From positions 60,112-124,111 of the forward strand of contig NZ_JAPCHV010000016.1 in NCBI RefSeq assembly GCF_026107645.2: a stretch of DNA of 64,000 nucleotides. Reading direction: 5' to 3'. The notes under the pieces were generated by a model that did not search any database, had not been told where the DNA came from, and saw only the letters and a program-made list of their open reading frames with translations. How positions within the stretch are numbered: the first letter of the stretch is position 1; every line of letters begins with the position of its first letter. The position numbers and the translations under genes are program-made. The stretch is from Flavobacterium sp. MFBS3-15 (GTDB lineage Bacteria; Bacteroidota; Bacteroidia; Flavobacteriales; Flavobacteriaceae). Shown here one piece after another: positions 25,246 through 33,024 of the stretch.

Positions 25246-26340
25246 TTACACGTTAAACCTGAAGTGCATCACGTCGCCATCCTTCACGATGTACTCCTTG
25301 CCTTCCACTTTCAGCTTTCCGGCTTCCTTCACTTTGGCTTCGGTGCCGTAGGTAACGTAGTCGTTGTAGGCAATCACCTCGGCGCGGATGAACCCTTTCT
25401 CAAAATCGGAGTGGATCACACCGGCAGCCTGTGGGGCAGTGTCACCAATATTGATGGTCCACGCGCGAACCTCTTTCACACCTGCCGTAAAATACGTCTG
25501 CAGGCTAAGCAGCTTGTAGGCCGAACGGATAAGCGCGGAGGCGCCCGGCTCTTTCAGGCCAAGGTCTTCCAGGAACATCTGGCGCTCCTCGTAGGTTTCA
25601 AGCTCGGTGATGTCGGCTTCGGTACCCACGGCAAGGAACATTACCTCGGCGTTCTCGTCCTTCACCAGCTCGCGTACCTGCTCAACATATTTGTTGCCTG
25701 TCGCGGCAGCGTTTTCGTCCACGTTGCACACATATAGCACCGGTTTTGTCGTAATGAGCTGGAAGCTGTCCATCATGGCAGTCTCCTCCTCATTTTGCGG
25801 CTGTACCGTACGCGCCGACTTCGCCTGGAGCAAAGCCTCTTTTATTTTTTCCAAAAGCGAAACTTCCAGCTGGGCCTCCTTGGCGCCTACCTTTGCGGCT
25901 TTCTTCGCTTTTTCAAGGCGCTTTTCAACCGTTTCGAGGTCTTTCAGCTGTAGTTCGATATCAATAGTTTCTTTATCGCGGATGGGGTTCACGCTGCCGT
26001 CTACGTGCACAATGTTGTCGTTGTCAAAGCAACGCAGCACGTGGATGATGGCATTGCACTCGCGGATATTGCCCAGGAACTGGTTGCCCAATCCTTCGCC
26101 TTTGCTGGCGCCTTTTACAAGTCCGGCAATGTCCACAATCTCAACCGTCGCAGGGACAACACGCTCCGGGTTTACAAGCTCCTCCAGCTTTTCAAGCCTC
26201 GGGTCGGGCACGTTCACTACGCCAATGTTCGGCTCGATGGTACAAAATGGAAAGTTTGCACTCTGCGCCTTGGCGTTAGACAAACAATTAAAAAGTGTCG
26301 ATTTCCCTACATTGGGCAATCCTACTATCCCTGCTTTCAT
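25246..26340 (-). CDS. ychF: redox-regulated ATPase YchF (OLA1 family)
   Basis: 364 residues, the normal YchF length. Walker A GLPNVGKS (residues 7-14), switch I NFPFCTIEPN, and the G4 site reads CNVDENA rather than NKxD, the change that gives this family ATP rather than GTP preference. The C-terminal TGS-like part ends VKDGDVMHFRFNV. It is a ribosome-associated ATPase implicated in translation and stress responses. A perfect -7 box TATATTTG lies 25 bases upstream on the minus strand (26365-26372). Single-gene transcript ended by the terminator at 25162. Confidence 0.95.
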   Translation of the reverse strand: MKAGIVGLPNVGKSTLFNCLSNAKAQSANFPFCTIEPNIGVVNVPDPRLEKLEELVNPERVVPATVEIVDIAGLVKGASKGEGLGNQFLGNIRECNAIIHVLRCFDNDNIVHVDGSVNPIRDKETIDIELQLKDLETVEKRLEKAKKAAKVGAKEAQLEVSLLEKIKEALLQAKSARTVQPQNEEETAMMDSFQLITTKPVLYVCNVDENAAATGNKYVEQVRELVKDENAEVMFLAVGTEADITELETYEERQMFLEDLGLKEPGASALIRSAYKLLSLQTYFTAGVKEVRAWTINIGDTAPQAAGVIHSDFEKGFIRAEVIAYNDYVTYGTEAKVKEAGKLKVEGKEYIVKDGDVMHFRFNV

Positions 26341-26364
26341 TTATATATGTGGTTTTTGAGGGTG

Positions 26365-26372
26365 CAAATATA
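26365..26372 (-). promoter_or_regulatory. -7 box of the ychF promoter
   Basis: TATATTTG on the minus strand matches TAnnTTTG, 24 bases before the ychF ATG. No clear -33 TTG at 17-20 bases upstream; the DNA there is the start of a simple repeat. Confidence 0.5.
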
Positions 26373-26380
26373 GGGAGAAA

Positions 26381-26512
26381 GTTACAGAGTTTCAAAGTTA
26401 CAGAGTTTCAAAGTTCCAAAGTCAAAAAGTGATAATGTTACAAGCCTCATTCAATCCAGAAGCTTTGAAACTTTGCGACTTTACGACTTTACAACTTTAC
26501 AACTTTACAACT
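26381..26512. repeat. simple repeat cluster with mirrored CAAAGTT/AACTTT words
   Basis: Left half carries two 16-base units GTTACAGAGTTTCAAA; right half carries five 8-base units of GACTTTAC/AACTTTAC (26477-26512) after GCTTTGAAACTTTG. The halves are roughly inverse complements, so a hairpin is possible. It fills the gap between ychF and the next plus-strand gene. Same word family as the tract at 21286-21368. Confidence 0.7.
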
Positions 26513-26593
26513 GACAACATTATAAATACTTTATGTTTTCCTAAAAACACATTTAACATTGTGCGCGTACCTTTGTAGTTATAACCTAAAACT

Positions 26594-27121
26594 ATGATAA
26601 TTATGAAAAATATAGCTGTAATGATAATGCTTGCCCTGGGGCTGACCCTGAATGCGCAGGTAAACAAGAACGTAACCGAAGAAAGCAAGACCACTGTAGT
26701 TACCGTAGACAACGGTACCGGCAAGCCTAAAAAAGTGGTGAAAACCGAAAACACCAATGCCGTACAGAACATCGAGCTTCAGGATGCTGAAAGCAAAAAG
26801 CTGAACAAGGACCTGAAACGCACCCCTGTACAGGTGAATACGTCTACCACCGTATCGGGCGACGGCATCCCAACGTATTACGAAACCAACGGCCACCGCT
26901 ACATCTTCGTGCCGGACAAAAATGGCTTCAAAGTATCGTCATCAGATGATGTGAATAATACCGGCGTGCTGCGCAGAACCTCAAACGGGCAATACATTTA
27001 CCGTTCAGGCGACCGCACTTCGCTGGGCTATACGGATGCCAACGGAAATTTTGTGATAGAGACTTATGATGAGAGTACCGACGGTGTTACGGTAGAAACG
27101 TATACCAGGGTAAAACAATAA
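26594..27121 (+). CDS. secreted hypothetical protein
   Basis: 175 residues with a signal peptide (MKNIAVMIMLALGLTLNAQ), cleaved after the Ala; the ATG at 26603 may be the true start. The mature part is charged and Thr/Asn/Val-rich, without cysteine, with YYETNGHRYIFVPDKNGFKV and GQYIYRSGDRTSLGYTDANG suggestive of beta hairpins. I do not recognise the family. A -7 box TACCTTTG (26568-26575) lies 26 bases upstream. A shared terminator follows. Confidence 0.78.
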   Translation: MIIMKNIAVMIMLALGLTLNAQVNKNVTEESKTTVVTVDNGTGKPKKVVKTENTNAVQNIELQDAESKKLNKDLKRTPVQVNTSTTVSGDGIPTYYETNGHRYIFVPDKNGFKVSSSDDVNNTGVLRRTSNGQYIYRSGDRTSLGYTDANGNFVIETYDESTDGVTVETYTRVKQ

Positions 27122-27154
27122 ATAGATTGGTTTGATTATTTGCTATGAAAACTG

Positions 27155-27188
27155 AAAAAATCCCGAAGTGCGAGCTTCGGGATTTTTT
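27155..27188. terminator. bidirectional terminator between convergent genes
   Basis: Stem AAAAAATCCCGAAG (27155-27168) with CTTCGGGATTTTTT (27175-27188), 6-base loop; A-tract and T-tract are part of the stem ends. It serves both the secreted-protein gene and the DUF3592-like pair on the minus strand. Confidence 0.9.
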
Positions 27189-27192
27189 GTTT

Positions 27193-27636
27193 TTATTCCA
27201 TTGAGGCAAACCATTTTTTAAGGGCTTTGAATATGGCAAAAGCTACCGGGCCTACCAATGCCAGCACCAGCCCAAGGGCAATGTCATAAAGGGTAAGCCA
27301 GTAATTGATGATGGTTGCAACATTGTATTCATCTTTGGCTGTGTCGTACAGCACCGTCACTTCATCGCCATCGTCCAGGAACTCTACCATTTCCAAATCG
27401 GCCAGGTTAAATTCGACATCCTCCCCGCCCGCCTGAAAAAGAATGACCGGGGCAGACACCCATTTCTGGTGCTCTTCATCGTTGCCGGAACGGTTGTGTA
27501 CCGTATAATGGAGCAAAACCGATTCGTGCCGCACTACCTCGCCATCGGCCCTGTCGTACATAAAATAGTGTACACCCTTATAAATAAAATTAAACGCCAG
27601 AAGGATAATTATAGAGGTTATGTACTGTTTGACCAT
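27193..27636 (-). CDS. DUF3592-like membrane protein, paralogue 2
   Basis: 147 residues from the ATG at 27636, which overlaps the stop of the upstream paralogue by one base (TAATG). N-terminal membrane segment (ITSIIILLAFNFIYKGVHYF), an extracytoplasmic beta domain with DDGDEVTVLYDTAKDEYNVA, and a second membrane segment near the C-terminus (YDIALGLVLALVGPVAFAIF). The VTVLYDTxxxxxN pattern fits the DUF3592 family. A longer frame to 27717 lies entirely inside the paralogue and is rejected. Function unknown. Confidence 0.78.
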   Translation of the reverse strand: MVKQYITSIIILLAFNFIYKGVHYFMYDRADGEVVRHESVLLHYTVHNRSGNDEEHQKWVSAPVILFQAGGEDVEFNLADLEMVEFLDDGDEVTVLYDTAKDEYNVATIINYWLTLYDIALGLVLALVGPVAFAIFKALKKWFASME

Positions 27637-28058
27637 TAGCTGCCTTTTTTTTGATTTTTGTAAAATTGCACTGTTTCTGTAAGTATCGTGCCAAGCACTG
27701 CACCGCCAAATATCCAATACATATCACCAAGCCTTAGCCAGTAAGGGAAAAAACGGTTGATTTCAGGATGGTCGGGATCGGTGTATAGTACCGTCACTTT
27801 TTCATTAACATCATACGATGTCCAGAAACCCCATCGGCTTTTGGCCATTGTGTATCCCACCCCGTCAATAGTATATGAAATGACCGGTGCAATGGCATCA
27901 GTTATAAAAGGGTCCTGATTACTATAGCTGATCGACGTTAGAGCTTCTAAATCCGCCACAGTGCCTTCCGTTTTATGGTAACTGATAAAAAGCGCTCCCT
28001 TAATTACGAAGTTAATGAGTAAAGCTATCGCAAGAAAATATAAAAAGGTTTTGGCCAT
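27636..28058 (-). CDS. DUF3592-like membrane protein, paralogue 1
   Basis: 140 residues with two membrane segments (about 5-25 and 112-130) around a beta domain containing NEKVTVLYTDPDHPEINRF. It shares order and key words with the next gene downstream, with which it overlaps by one base, so the two are a translationally coupled tandem duplication. The family occurs in pairs elsewhere, hinting at a heteromer, but that is inference. Upstream is the terminator of the ferredoxin gene. Confidence 0.78.
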   Translation of the reverse strand: MAKTFLYFLAIALLINFVIKGALFISYHKTEGTVADLEALTSISYSNQDPFITDAIAPVISYTIDGVGYTMAKSRWGFWTSYDVNEKVTVLYTDPDHPEINRFFPYWLRLGDMYWIFGGAVLGTILTETVQFYKNQKKGS

Positions 28059-28068
28059 GCGTAAAGAT

Positions 28069-28099
28069 AAAAAATCCCGGAATATCCGGGATTGTTTTT
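28069..28099 (-). terminator. rho-independent terminator of the ferredoxin gene
   Basis: Stem AATCCCGGA (28073-28081) and TCCGGGATT (28085-28093), 3-base loop, with A-tract to the left (T-tract on the minus strand). It begins 7 bases after the ferredoxin stop. The same TCCCGG core is shared with the terminator at 27155, a likely recent copy. Confidence 0.85.
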
Positions 28100-28450
28100 T
28101 TACTCATTGTGCAAAAAGGCCTGCCTGTTGAGCAGCGTTTCCTCGCTCTCTACGTGGTTGTCATCGGGCACGCAGCAGTCTACCGGGCAAACGGCGGCAC
28201 ATTGCGGCTCCTCGTGGAAGCCCTTGCATTCGGTACATTTATCCGGCACAATGTAATAGATGTCGTCTGATATCGGGGTACGCGGTGCATCGGCATCCAC
28301 TTCTTCACCTGTAGGCAAAACTACACGTCCCTTCAGCGCGGTGCCGTCTTTGTAGCGCCAGTCGTCGGCGCCTTCATAAATGGCCGTGTTTGGGCATTCA
28401 GGCTCGCAGGCCCCGCAGTTGATGCATTCGTCTGTTATAATGATAGCCAT
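28100..28450 (-). CDS. 2[4Fe-4S] ferredoxin
   Basis: 116 residues with two cluster motifs: [13 protein letters not shown] near residue 9 and [18 protein letters not shown] near residue 73. A 45-residue insertion lies between the two halves, as in the 4Fe-4S dicluster ferredoxins of Bacteroidota. Low-potential electron carrier in the cytoplasm. The promoter faces that of the acyl-CoA reductase gene; a link between the two is suggested only by the arrangement. Confidence 0.93.
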   Translation of the reverse strand: MAIIITDECINCGACEPECPNTAIYEGADDWRYKDGTALKGRVVLPTGEEVDADAPRTPISDDIYYIVPDKCTECKGFHEEPQCAAVCPVDCCVPDDNHVESEETLLNRQAFLHNE

Positions 28451-28474
28451 GGCTTATGTCTTAGTATTAATACG

Positions 28475-28493
28475 TAAATTTGCTGCAAAATTA
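28475..28493. promoter_or_regulatory. face-to-face -7 boxes of ferredoxin and acyl-CoA reductase genes
   Basis: TAAATTTG at 28475-28482 on the plus strand is a perfect -7 box, 39 bases before the reductase ATG. TAATTTTG on the minus strand (plus coordinates 28486-28493) is a perfect -7 box, 35 bases before the ferredoxin ATG. The two are 3 bases apart and converge, as at bcp/nth. Confidence 0.55.
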
Positions 28494-28521
28494 CGTCCAA
28501 ATCCATTCATACGCAACAATA

Positions 28522-29580
28522 ATGACGTTAACAGAAACAAAAAACGCATTCATACAGCTGGGCAAGTTCCTGTCGCAGTTCGCATTGGATGCCAACCATA
28601 AAAATCCCGAAGTGCTTCATAACGAGGAATTTTATGACCGCTTCATCGCGCTCATAGCGCTTTCCAGGTCGCACAATGGCTGGTATACCGAAGAACAGGT
28701 ATATTTTTCGGTGAACTCGTGGGCAGAAGCGCTGACGCCGGAAAACCTTGATAAATGGCTGGCTCCCTACGACCTTACAAATTCAGGAGGCAAAACCGTT
28801 GGCCTTATCCTTGCCGGCAACATCCCGCTGGTAGGCTTCCACGATTTCCTTTCGGTGCTCATTACCGGCCATACGGCATTGGTAAAAACATCCTCCAACG
28901 ACCAGCACCTCCTGCCCTTTTTGGCCCAATACCTTATTGCCGTGCAGCCCGTTATTCGGGAACGCATCATTTTTACCGATGGCAAACTGGAAGACTTTGA
29001 TGCCGTAATCGCAACAGGCAGTAACAATACCGCCCGTTATTTCGAGTATTACTTTAAGGACAGGCCGTCTATCATCCGCAAGAACCGCAATTCGGTAGCC
29101 GTGCTTACAGGCCATGAGACGCATGAAGAACTGGTTGGGTTGGGAGAAGATATTTTCCGCTATTTTGGGTTGGGATGCCGCAACGTATCAAAACTGTTTG
29201 TGCCGAAAGGGTACGATTTCAAAGATTTTTTTGCAGCGATATACCATTATAAGGACGTCATCTTTTATGAGAAGTATGCCAACAACTACGACTACAATAA
29301 GGCGGTGTTCCTGATGAGCAACTTCAAGCTGCTGGATAATGAATTCCTTACCCTGAAAGAAGACAATGGCTATGCATCGCCCATATCGAGCGTATTTTAT
29401 GAATTTTATGACAATATCGACGATGTAAGGCAGCGCCTCGGGGCCGAACATGAACAGCTGCAGTGCATAGTGGGCAGCGGTGTCATGCAAGGCAGCATCC
29501 CTTTTGGGCAGACCCAAAAACCGGCCCTGTGGGATTATGCCGATAATGTGGACACAATTGCATTTTTATCAAAAATATAG
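28522..29580 (+). CDS. LuxC-type acyl-CoA reductase
   Basis: 352 residues from the ATG at 28522 (MTLTETKNAFIQLGKFLSQF); a longer frame to 28480 would overlap its own promoter. The LuxC-like fold shows GGKTVGLILAGNIPLVGFHD near residue 90, HTALVKTSSND, and the nucleophile in YFGLGCRNVSKLFVP. Such enzymes reduce acyl-CoA or acyl esters to aldehydes with NADPH. The family is widespread in Bacteroidota outside luminescence; the acyl chain is unknown. Divergent from the ferredoxin gene. serC follows 77 bases on, possibly with its own promoter. Confidence 0.9.
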   Translation: MTLTETKNAFIQLGKFLSQFALDANHKNPEVLHNEEFYDRFIALIALSRSHNGWYTEEQVYFSVNSWAEALTPENLDKWLAPYDLTNSGGKTVGLILAGNIPLVGFHDFLSVLITGHTALVKTSSNDQHLLPFLAQYLIAVQPVIRERIIFTDGKLEDFDAVIATGSNNTARYFEYYFKDRPSIIRKNRNSVAVLTGHETHEELVGLGEDIFRYFGLGCRNVSKLFVPKGYDFKDFFAAIYHYKDVIFYEKYANNYDYNKAVFLMSNFKLLDNEFLTLKEDNGYASPISSVFYEFYDNIDDVRQRLGAEHEQLQCIVGSGVMQGSIPFGQTQKPALWDYADNVDTIAFLSKI

Positions 29581-29657
29581 CGAAATTATTTATAATTTTT
29601 TTTGCCATTTTTAGTTCCTATTACTGAACTTTGCATCTCCAAAACAACATCATATAA

Positions 29658-30728
29658 ATGAAAAAACATAATTTCAGTGCAGGCCCTTCCATCCTGCCAC
29701 AGGAAGTTTTTGAAAAAGCCGCCCAGGCAGTACTTGACTATAATAATTCCGGACTTTCCATACTTGAAATATCGCACCGCAGTAAGGATTTTGTGGCCGT
29801 GATGGACGAAGCAAGGGCACTCGCGCTTGAGCTGATGGGGCTAACCGGCAAAGGCTACCAGGCGCTTTTCCTTTCGGGCGGGGCAAGCCTTGAGTTTGTA
29901 AGGGTGCCGTACAACCTGATGACCAAAAACGGAAAAGCGGCTTACCTGGATACGGGGACATGGGCTGCAGGCGCAATCAAGGAAGCACGCGAATTTGGCG
30001 ATACCCTTGTAGTAGCATCATCCAAAGCTGATAATTATACACACATACCTGCCGGATATGCCATCCCTGCCGATGCAGACTATTTTCACTGCACCAGCAA
30101 CAATACCATATTCGGTACGCAGATGCATGCCTTCACTGAAACGGGGGTACCGGTGGTTTGCGACATGAGCTCGGACATCTTTTCGCGCCAGCTGGATTTT
30201 TCCAAATTCGGGCTTATTTACGCCGGTGCACAAAAGAACATGGGCCCTGCCGGCACAACGCTGGTTGTGGTAAAAGAAGAATTGCTGGGCAAGACCGGAA
30301 GGCACATCCCGTCGATACTCGACTACAAGCAGCACATCGATAAGGAAAGCATGTACAACACGCCATCGGTGTTTGCTGTCTATACTTCCTACCTTACGCT
30401 GCAATGGCTGAACAACAATGGCGGCATTGAAGCCATGGAGAAAAAGAACAACGCCAAGGCGGAGCTGCTGTATGCGGAGATTGACCGCAACCCCTTATTT
30501 AAAGGCACTGCGAGGACCGAAGACCGCTCCAAAATGAACGTTACCTTCCTCCTGGACGATGAGTCGCACACCGAACAGTTCGACAAGCTGTGGAAGGCCG
30601 CCGGCATCAGCGGACTGGCAGGACACAGGTCGGTAGGCGGTTACCGCGCCTCCATCTACAACGCCATGCCGATAGAAAGCGTGCAGGTGCTTGTGGATGT
30701 CATGCAAGAGTTGGAAAAGAATGTTTAA
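29658..30728 (+). CDS. serC: phosphoserine aminotransferase
   Basis: 356 residues, PLP-dependent class V aminotransferase converting 3-phosphohydroxypyruvate to phosphoserine. HNFSAGPSILP opens the protein as in the family, HRS (residues 40-42) binds substrate phosphate, and GAQKNMGPAG carries the PLP Lys193. It also serves vitamin B6 synthesis in some bacteria. serA follows in the same direction after a 221-base repeat-filled gap, so the serine pathway enzymes are together but possibly on separate transcripts. Confidence 0.95.
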   Translation: MKKHNFSAGPSILPQEVFEKAAQAVLDYNNSGLSILEISHRSKDFVAVMDEARALALELMGLTGKGYQALFLSGGASLEFVRVPYNLMTKNGKAAYLDTGTWAAGAIKEAREFGDTLVVASSKADNYTHIPAGYAIPADADYFHCTSNNTIFGTQMHAFTETGVPVVCDMSSDIFSRQLDFSKFGLIYAGAQKNMGPAGTTLVVVKEELLGKTGRHIPSILDYKQHIDKESMYNTPSVFAVYTSYLTLQWLNNNGGIEAMEKKNNAKAELLYAEIDRNPLFKGTARTEDRSKMNVTFLLDDESHTEQFDKLWKAAGISGLAGHRSVGGYRASIYNAMPIESVQVLVDVMQELEKNV

Positions 30729-30780
30729 TTTGTTTAAAGTTTAAAGTTTCAGGTTGCCACTCTAGCCCTTAAACACGAGG

Positions 30781-30950
30781 GCAGCTCAATCTGACCCGAG
30801 GGCATAGCCCGAACTGGCGAAGCAAATCTGAAATCTAAAATCTGAAATAAAAACTCTCAGTAATTCAGAAACCGAGTGCAGCTCAATCTGAAATCTGACC
30901 CGAGGGCAAAGCCCGAACTGACGAAGTAAATCTAAAATCTGAAATCTGAA
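30781..30950. repeat. two copies of an approx. 70-base direct repeat between serC and serA
   Basis: Copy 1 starts at 30781 and copy 2 at about 30880; both read GCAGCTCAATCTGA, then ACCCGAGGGCA(T/A)AGCCCGAACTG, CGAAG, then runs of AAATCTGAAATCT words. Copy 2 ends directly at the serA start codon. CCCGAGGGCATAGCCCGAAC can fold only weakly; the tail is a slippage-prone (AAATCTGA) tract. No -7 box is clear, so serA may depend on serC transcription. Confidence 0.7.
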
Positions 30951-31915
30951 TGAAAGTATTAGCAAACGACGGCATCTCAAAAAGCGGCATTACGGCGCTT
31001 GAAGGAGCCGGATTTGAAGTGATCACGACCAAAGTAGCCCAGGAACAGGTGGCTAATTACATAAATGCCAATGATGTAAGCGTATTGCTGGTGCGCAGTG
31101 CTACCAAAGTTCGCAAGGACATCATCGATGCCTGCCCGGGCCTTAAGATCATAGGGCGCGGCGGCGTAGGCATGGACAACATCGACGTGGAATATGCGCG
31201 CGAAAAAGGCATCCATGTAATCAATACCCCGGCATCATCGTCGGATTCGGTGGCCGAGCTGGTATTCGCGCACCTGTTTACCGGCGTACGCTTCCTGTAT
31301 GATGCCAACCGCAACATGCCCCTGGAAGGCGACAGCAATTTCGAAGGGCTTAAAAAGGCTTACGCCAACGGCATCGAGCTGCGCGGCAAAACGCTGGGCA
31401 TCATCGGTTTCGGTCGCATAGGGCGTTCGGTAGCGAGGATAGCGCTTGGGTTGGGCATGCGTGTCATTGCTTCGGATAAATTTGTGGGCAATGCCGAAAT
31501 ACGCGTTGACTTCTACAACGGGCAGTTCATCAATGTGGACATCCCGACCGAGCCGATGGAGGACATCCTGAAGCATGCCGACTTTATCACGCTGCACGTT
31601 CCGGCACAGGAAAGCGGCTACGTGATTGGCGCACCGGAATTTGAGATCATGAAAGACGGCGTGGGCATCATCAATGCGGCGCGCGGCGGCATTATTGATG
31701 AAGTAGCGCTGATCGATGCACTGGACTCAGGCAAGGTAGGCTTTGCCGGCCTCGATGTTTTTGAAGAAGAGCCAAAACCTGCCGTACAGGTACTGATGCA
31801 CCCTAAGGTTTCCCTGACACCGCACATCGGCGCGGCCACACTGGAGGCACAGGACCGCATTGGCACCGAACTGGCCGAGCAGATTGCCAGTTTGCTAAAG
31901 ACTGAGAATTCGTAA
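30950..31915 (+). CDS. serA: D-3-phosphoglycerate dehydrogenase, short form
   Basis: 321 residues, NAD-dependent, first step of serine synthesis. Rossmann motif GIIGFGRIGRSVAR near residue 150, the catalytic Arg in NAARGGIIDE, Glu in VFEEEPKP, and His in LTPHIGAATLEAQ. It lacks the C-terminal ASB/ACT domains that give serine feedback inhibition in E. coli, as usual for the short form. No operon partner downstream: a terminator follows at once. Confidence 0.92.
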   Translation: MKVLANDGISKSGITALEGAGFEVITTKVAQEQVANYINANDVSVLLVRSATKVRKDIIDACPGLKIIGRGGVGMDNIDVEYAREKGIHVINTPASSSDSVAELVFAHLFTGVRFLYDANRNMPLEGDSNFEGLKKAYANGIELRGKTLGIIGFGRIGRSVARIALGLGMRVIASDKFVGNAEIRVDFYNGQFINVDIPTEPMEDILKHADFITLHVPAQESGYVIGAPEFEIMKDGVGIINAARGGIIDEVALIDALDSGKVGFAGLDVFEEEPKPAVQVLMHPKVSLTPHIGAATLEAQDRIGTELAEQIASLLKTENS

Positions 31916-31937
31916 TAATTTATTGTATAGTATTAAG

Positions 31938-31961
31938 GCCGTCTTGCGACGGCTTTTTTTT
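31938..31961 (+). terminator. rho-independent terminator of serA
   Basis: Stem GCCGTC (31938-31943) and GACGGC (31948-31953), tetraloop TTGC, then eight T. Located 22 bases after the serA stop. Confidence 0.9.
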
Positions 31962-31964
31962 CGT

Positions 31965-31994
31965 CCTCACCCCAACCCTCTCCAAAGGAGAGGG
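31965..31994. repeat. CCTCACCCCAACCCTCTCC-type hairpin repeat
   Basis: CCCTCTCC (31976-31983) pairs with GGAGAGGG (31987-31994) over AAA. This sequence, starting CCTCACCCC, is a common scattered repeat. It probably also stops transcripts coming from the minus-strand SRPBCC gene. Confidence 0.7.
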
Positions 31995-32030
31995 AGCAGG
32001 GATGTGCTTACTCATGCCTGAAATAAATGG

Positions 32031-32450
32031 CTAGCTTTCCAAAAACTTCCTCAATGCATCGTGTACAAAGTACGTCCAGCCACCAATGAAGGACTCCCTA
32101 GTAAAGTCTTTGAGCGGCGGGAAGGTGTCGAGGCCGGTGTGGGTGAGCACCAGGCGGGTCTGGTCACCCTCGGGGAACAGTTCCCAGGTTACGTGCGACA
32201 TTCCCTCATAATCCTTATACGACCAGCTGTAGGTGATCTTCCTGCCCTCTACTACCTCGGTCACTTCGCAAAAATGGACATAGTCGCCGCAATCGCTCTG
32301 GCCGGTAAATTCAAAGGTGAAACCCACCTCAGGCTTAAAATCTTCAAGGTCGAAATACCACCGGCGCATCTGCTCCACATCGGTAATGGCGCGCCACACT
32401 TTCTCGGTAGGGGCGTTATACGTACGTTCAATAATCAATGGATCTTTCAT
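32031..32450 (-). CDS. SRPBCC (AHSA1-type) protein
   Basis: 139 residues of the START/Bet v1-like fold: ERTYNAPTEKVWRAITDVEQM at the start, EFTGQSDCGDYVHFCEVTEV mid-protein, and TRLVLTHTGLDTFPP then GGWTYFVHDALRKF at the end, as in AHSA1 (Hsp90 activator-like) family members. Ligand unknown. It lies downstream of the ArsR/SRPBCC pair on the same strand, across 253 bases that hold an iterated repeat. The array and shared strand suggest common regulation, possibly by the ArsR protein, but this is not shown. Confidence 0.85.
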   Translation of the reverse strand: MKDPLIIERTYNAPTEKVWRAITDVEQMRRWYFDLEDFKPEVGFTFEFTGQSDCGDYVHFCEVTEVVEGRKITYSWSYKDYEGMSHVTWELFPEGDQTRLVLTHTGLDTFPPLKDFTRESFIGGWTYFVHDALRKFLES

Positions 32451-32600
32451 GGTCGCTGTTTTTATAGTAATGGTTTAACGTATGGTTTGTTTCATTTTTG
32501 TCATAGTGATGCAAACACGCATTTTCGCCGTCAAAACACCTGCGGACTTTTGCATTATTTATGGTGTTTTCGATCCGGGCCTAAAAGTCCTCTTGGGGTT

Positions 32601-32701
32601 ACCCAAAAATACCCTTGCATACTACCCTAAAATACCCCGGTACTGACCTTAAAATACCTCCTGGCATACCTTAAAACCGCCCTGCCGGGATGATTTTAGG
32701 G
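32601..32701. repeat. iterated 22-bp direct repeat array upstream of an SRPBCC gene
   Basis: Four copies of ACC(C/T)TAAAATACC-type sequence start at 32601, 32624, 32646 and 32668 (spacing 23, 22, 22), the last degenerate (ACCTTAAAACCGCC). A fifth, inverted, copy (ATTTTAGGGTAT, about 32692-32703) abuts the ArsR stop. The copies lie on one face of the helix at two turns per unit. Nothing else is recognised between 32451 and 32600. It may be an operator array or a repeat remnant. Confidence 0.65.
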
Positions 32702-32703
32702 TA

Positions 32704-33024
32704 TCAGGCATCTGAGGTATCCAAAAAGTCACCTAAGGCATCGAGTTTCTCATCCCAGAACGATTTGTATCGGGCCACCCATTCGGATACCTCCTTAAGC
32801 TTATCGAAATGGGCGCGGCAAAAGCGCTCCCTTCCCTCCTGCCTCATGGTTACCAAACCGCACTCGGCAAGTATGCGCAAATGCTTGGAAACAGCCGGGC
32901 GGGTCATACTAAAATGCTCTGCCACAGCATTTACGGTCATTTGCTTCTTCGCCAGCATATTGATGATCTCCCTCCGTGTGGGGTCGGCTATCGCCTGGAA
33001 TACATCCCTTCTCCTGGTCTCCAT
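32704..33024 (-). CDS. ArsR-family winged-helix repressor
   Basis: 106 residues: METRRRDVFQAIADPTRREI start, DNA-reading helices NAVAEHFSMTRPAVSKHLRI, and wing LAECGLVTMRQEGRERFCRA. No metal-binding cysteine pair at the usual ArsR (ELCVCDL) site; this subfamily, found beside SRPBCC genes, is thought to sense other signals. Its ATG overlaps the SRPBCC stop by one base (TAATG). The operon promoter (33506-33553) carries two palindromes GGTTAC/GTAACC that are the best candidates for its own operator. Confidence 0.92.
   Translation of the reverse strand: METRRRDVFQAIADPTRREIINMLAKKQMTVNAVAEHFSMTRPAVSKHLRILAECGLVTMRQEGRERFCRAHFDKLKEVSEWVARYKSFWDEKLDALGDFLDTSDA

Noticed and set aside
27637..27717. 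Longer start for the second DUF3592-like gene
   Set aside because: The additional 27 codons lie wholly in the upstream paralogue and encode no signal; the ATG at 27636 gives the membrane segment.
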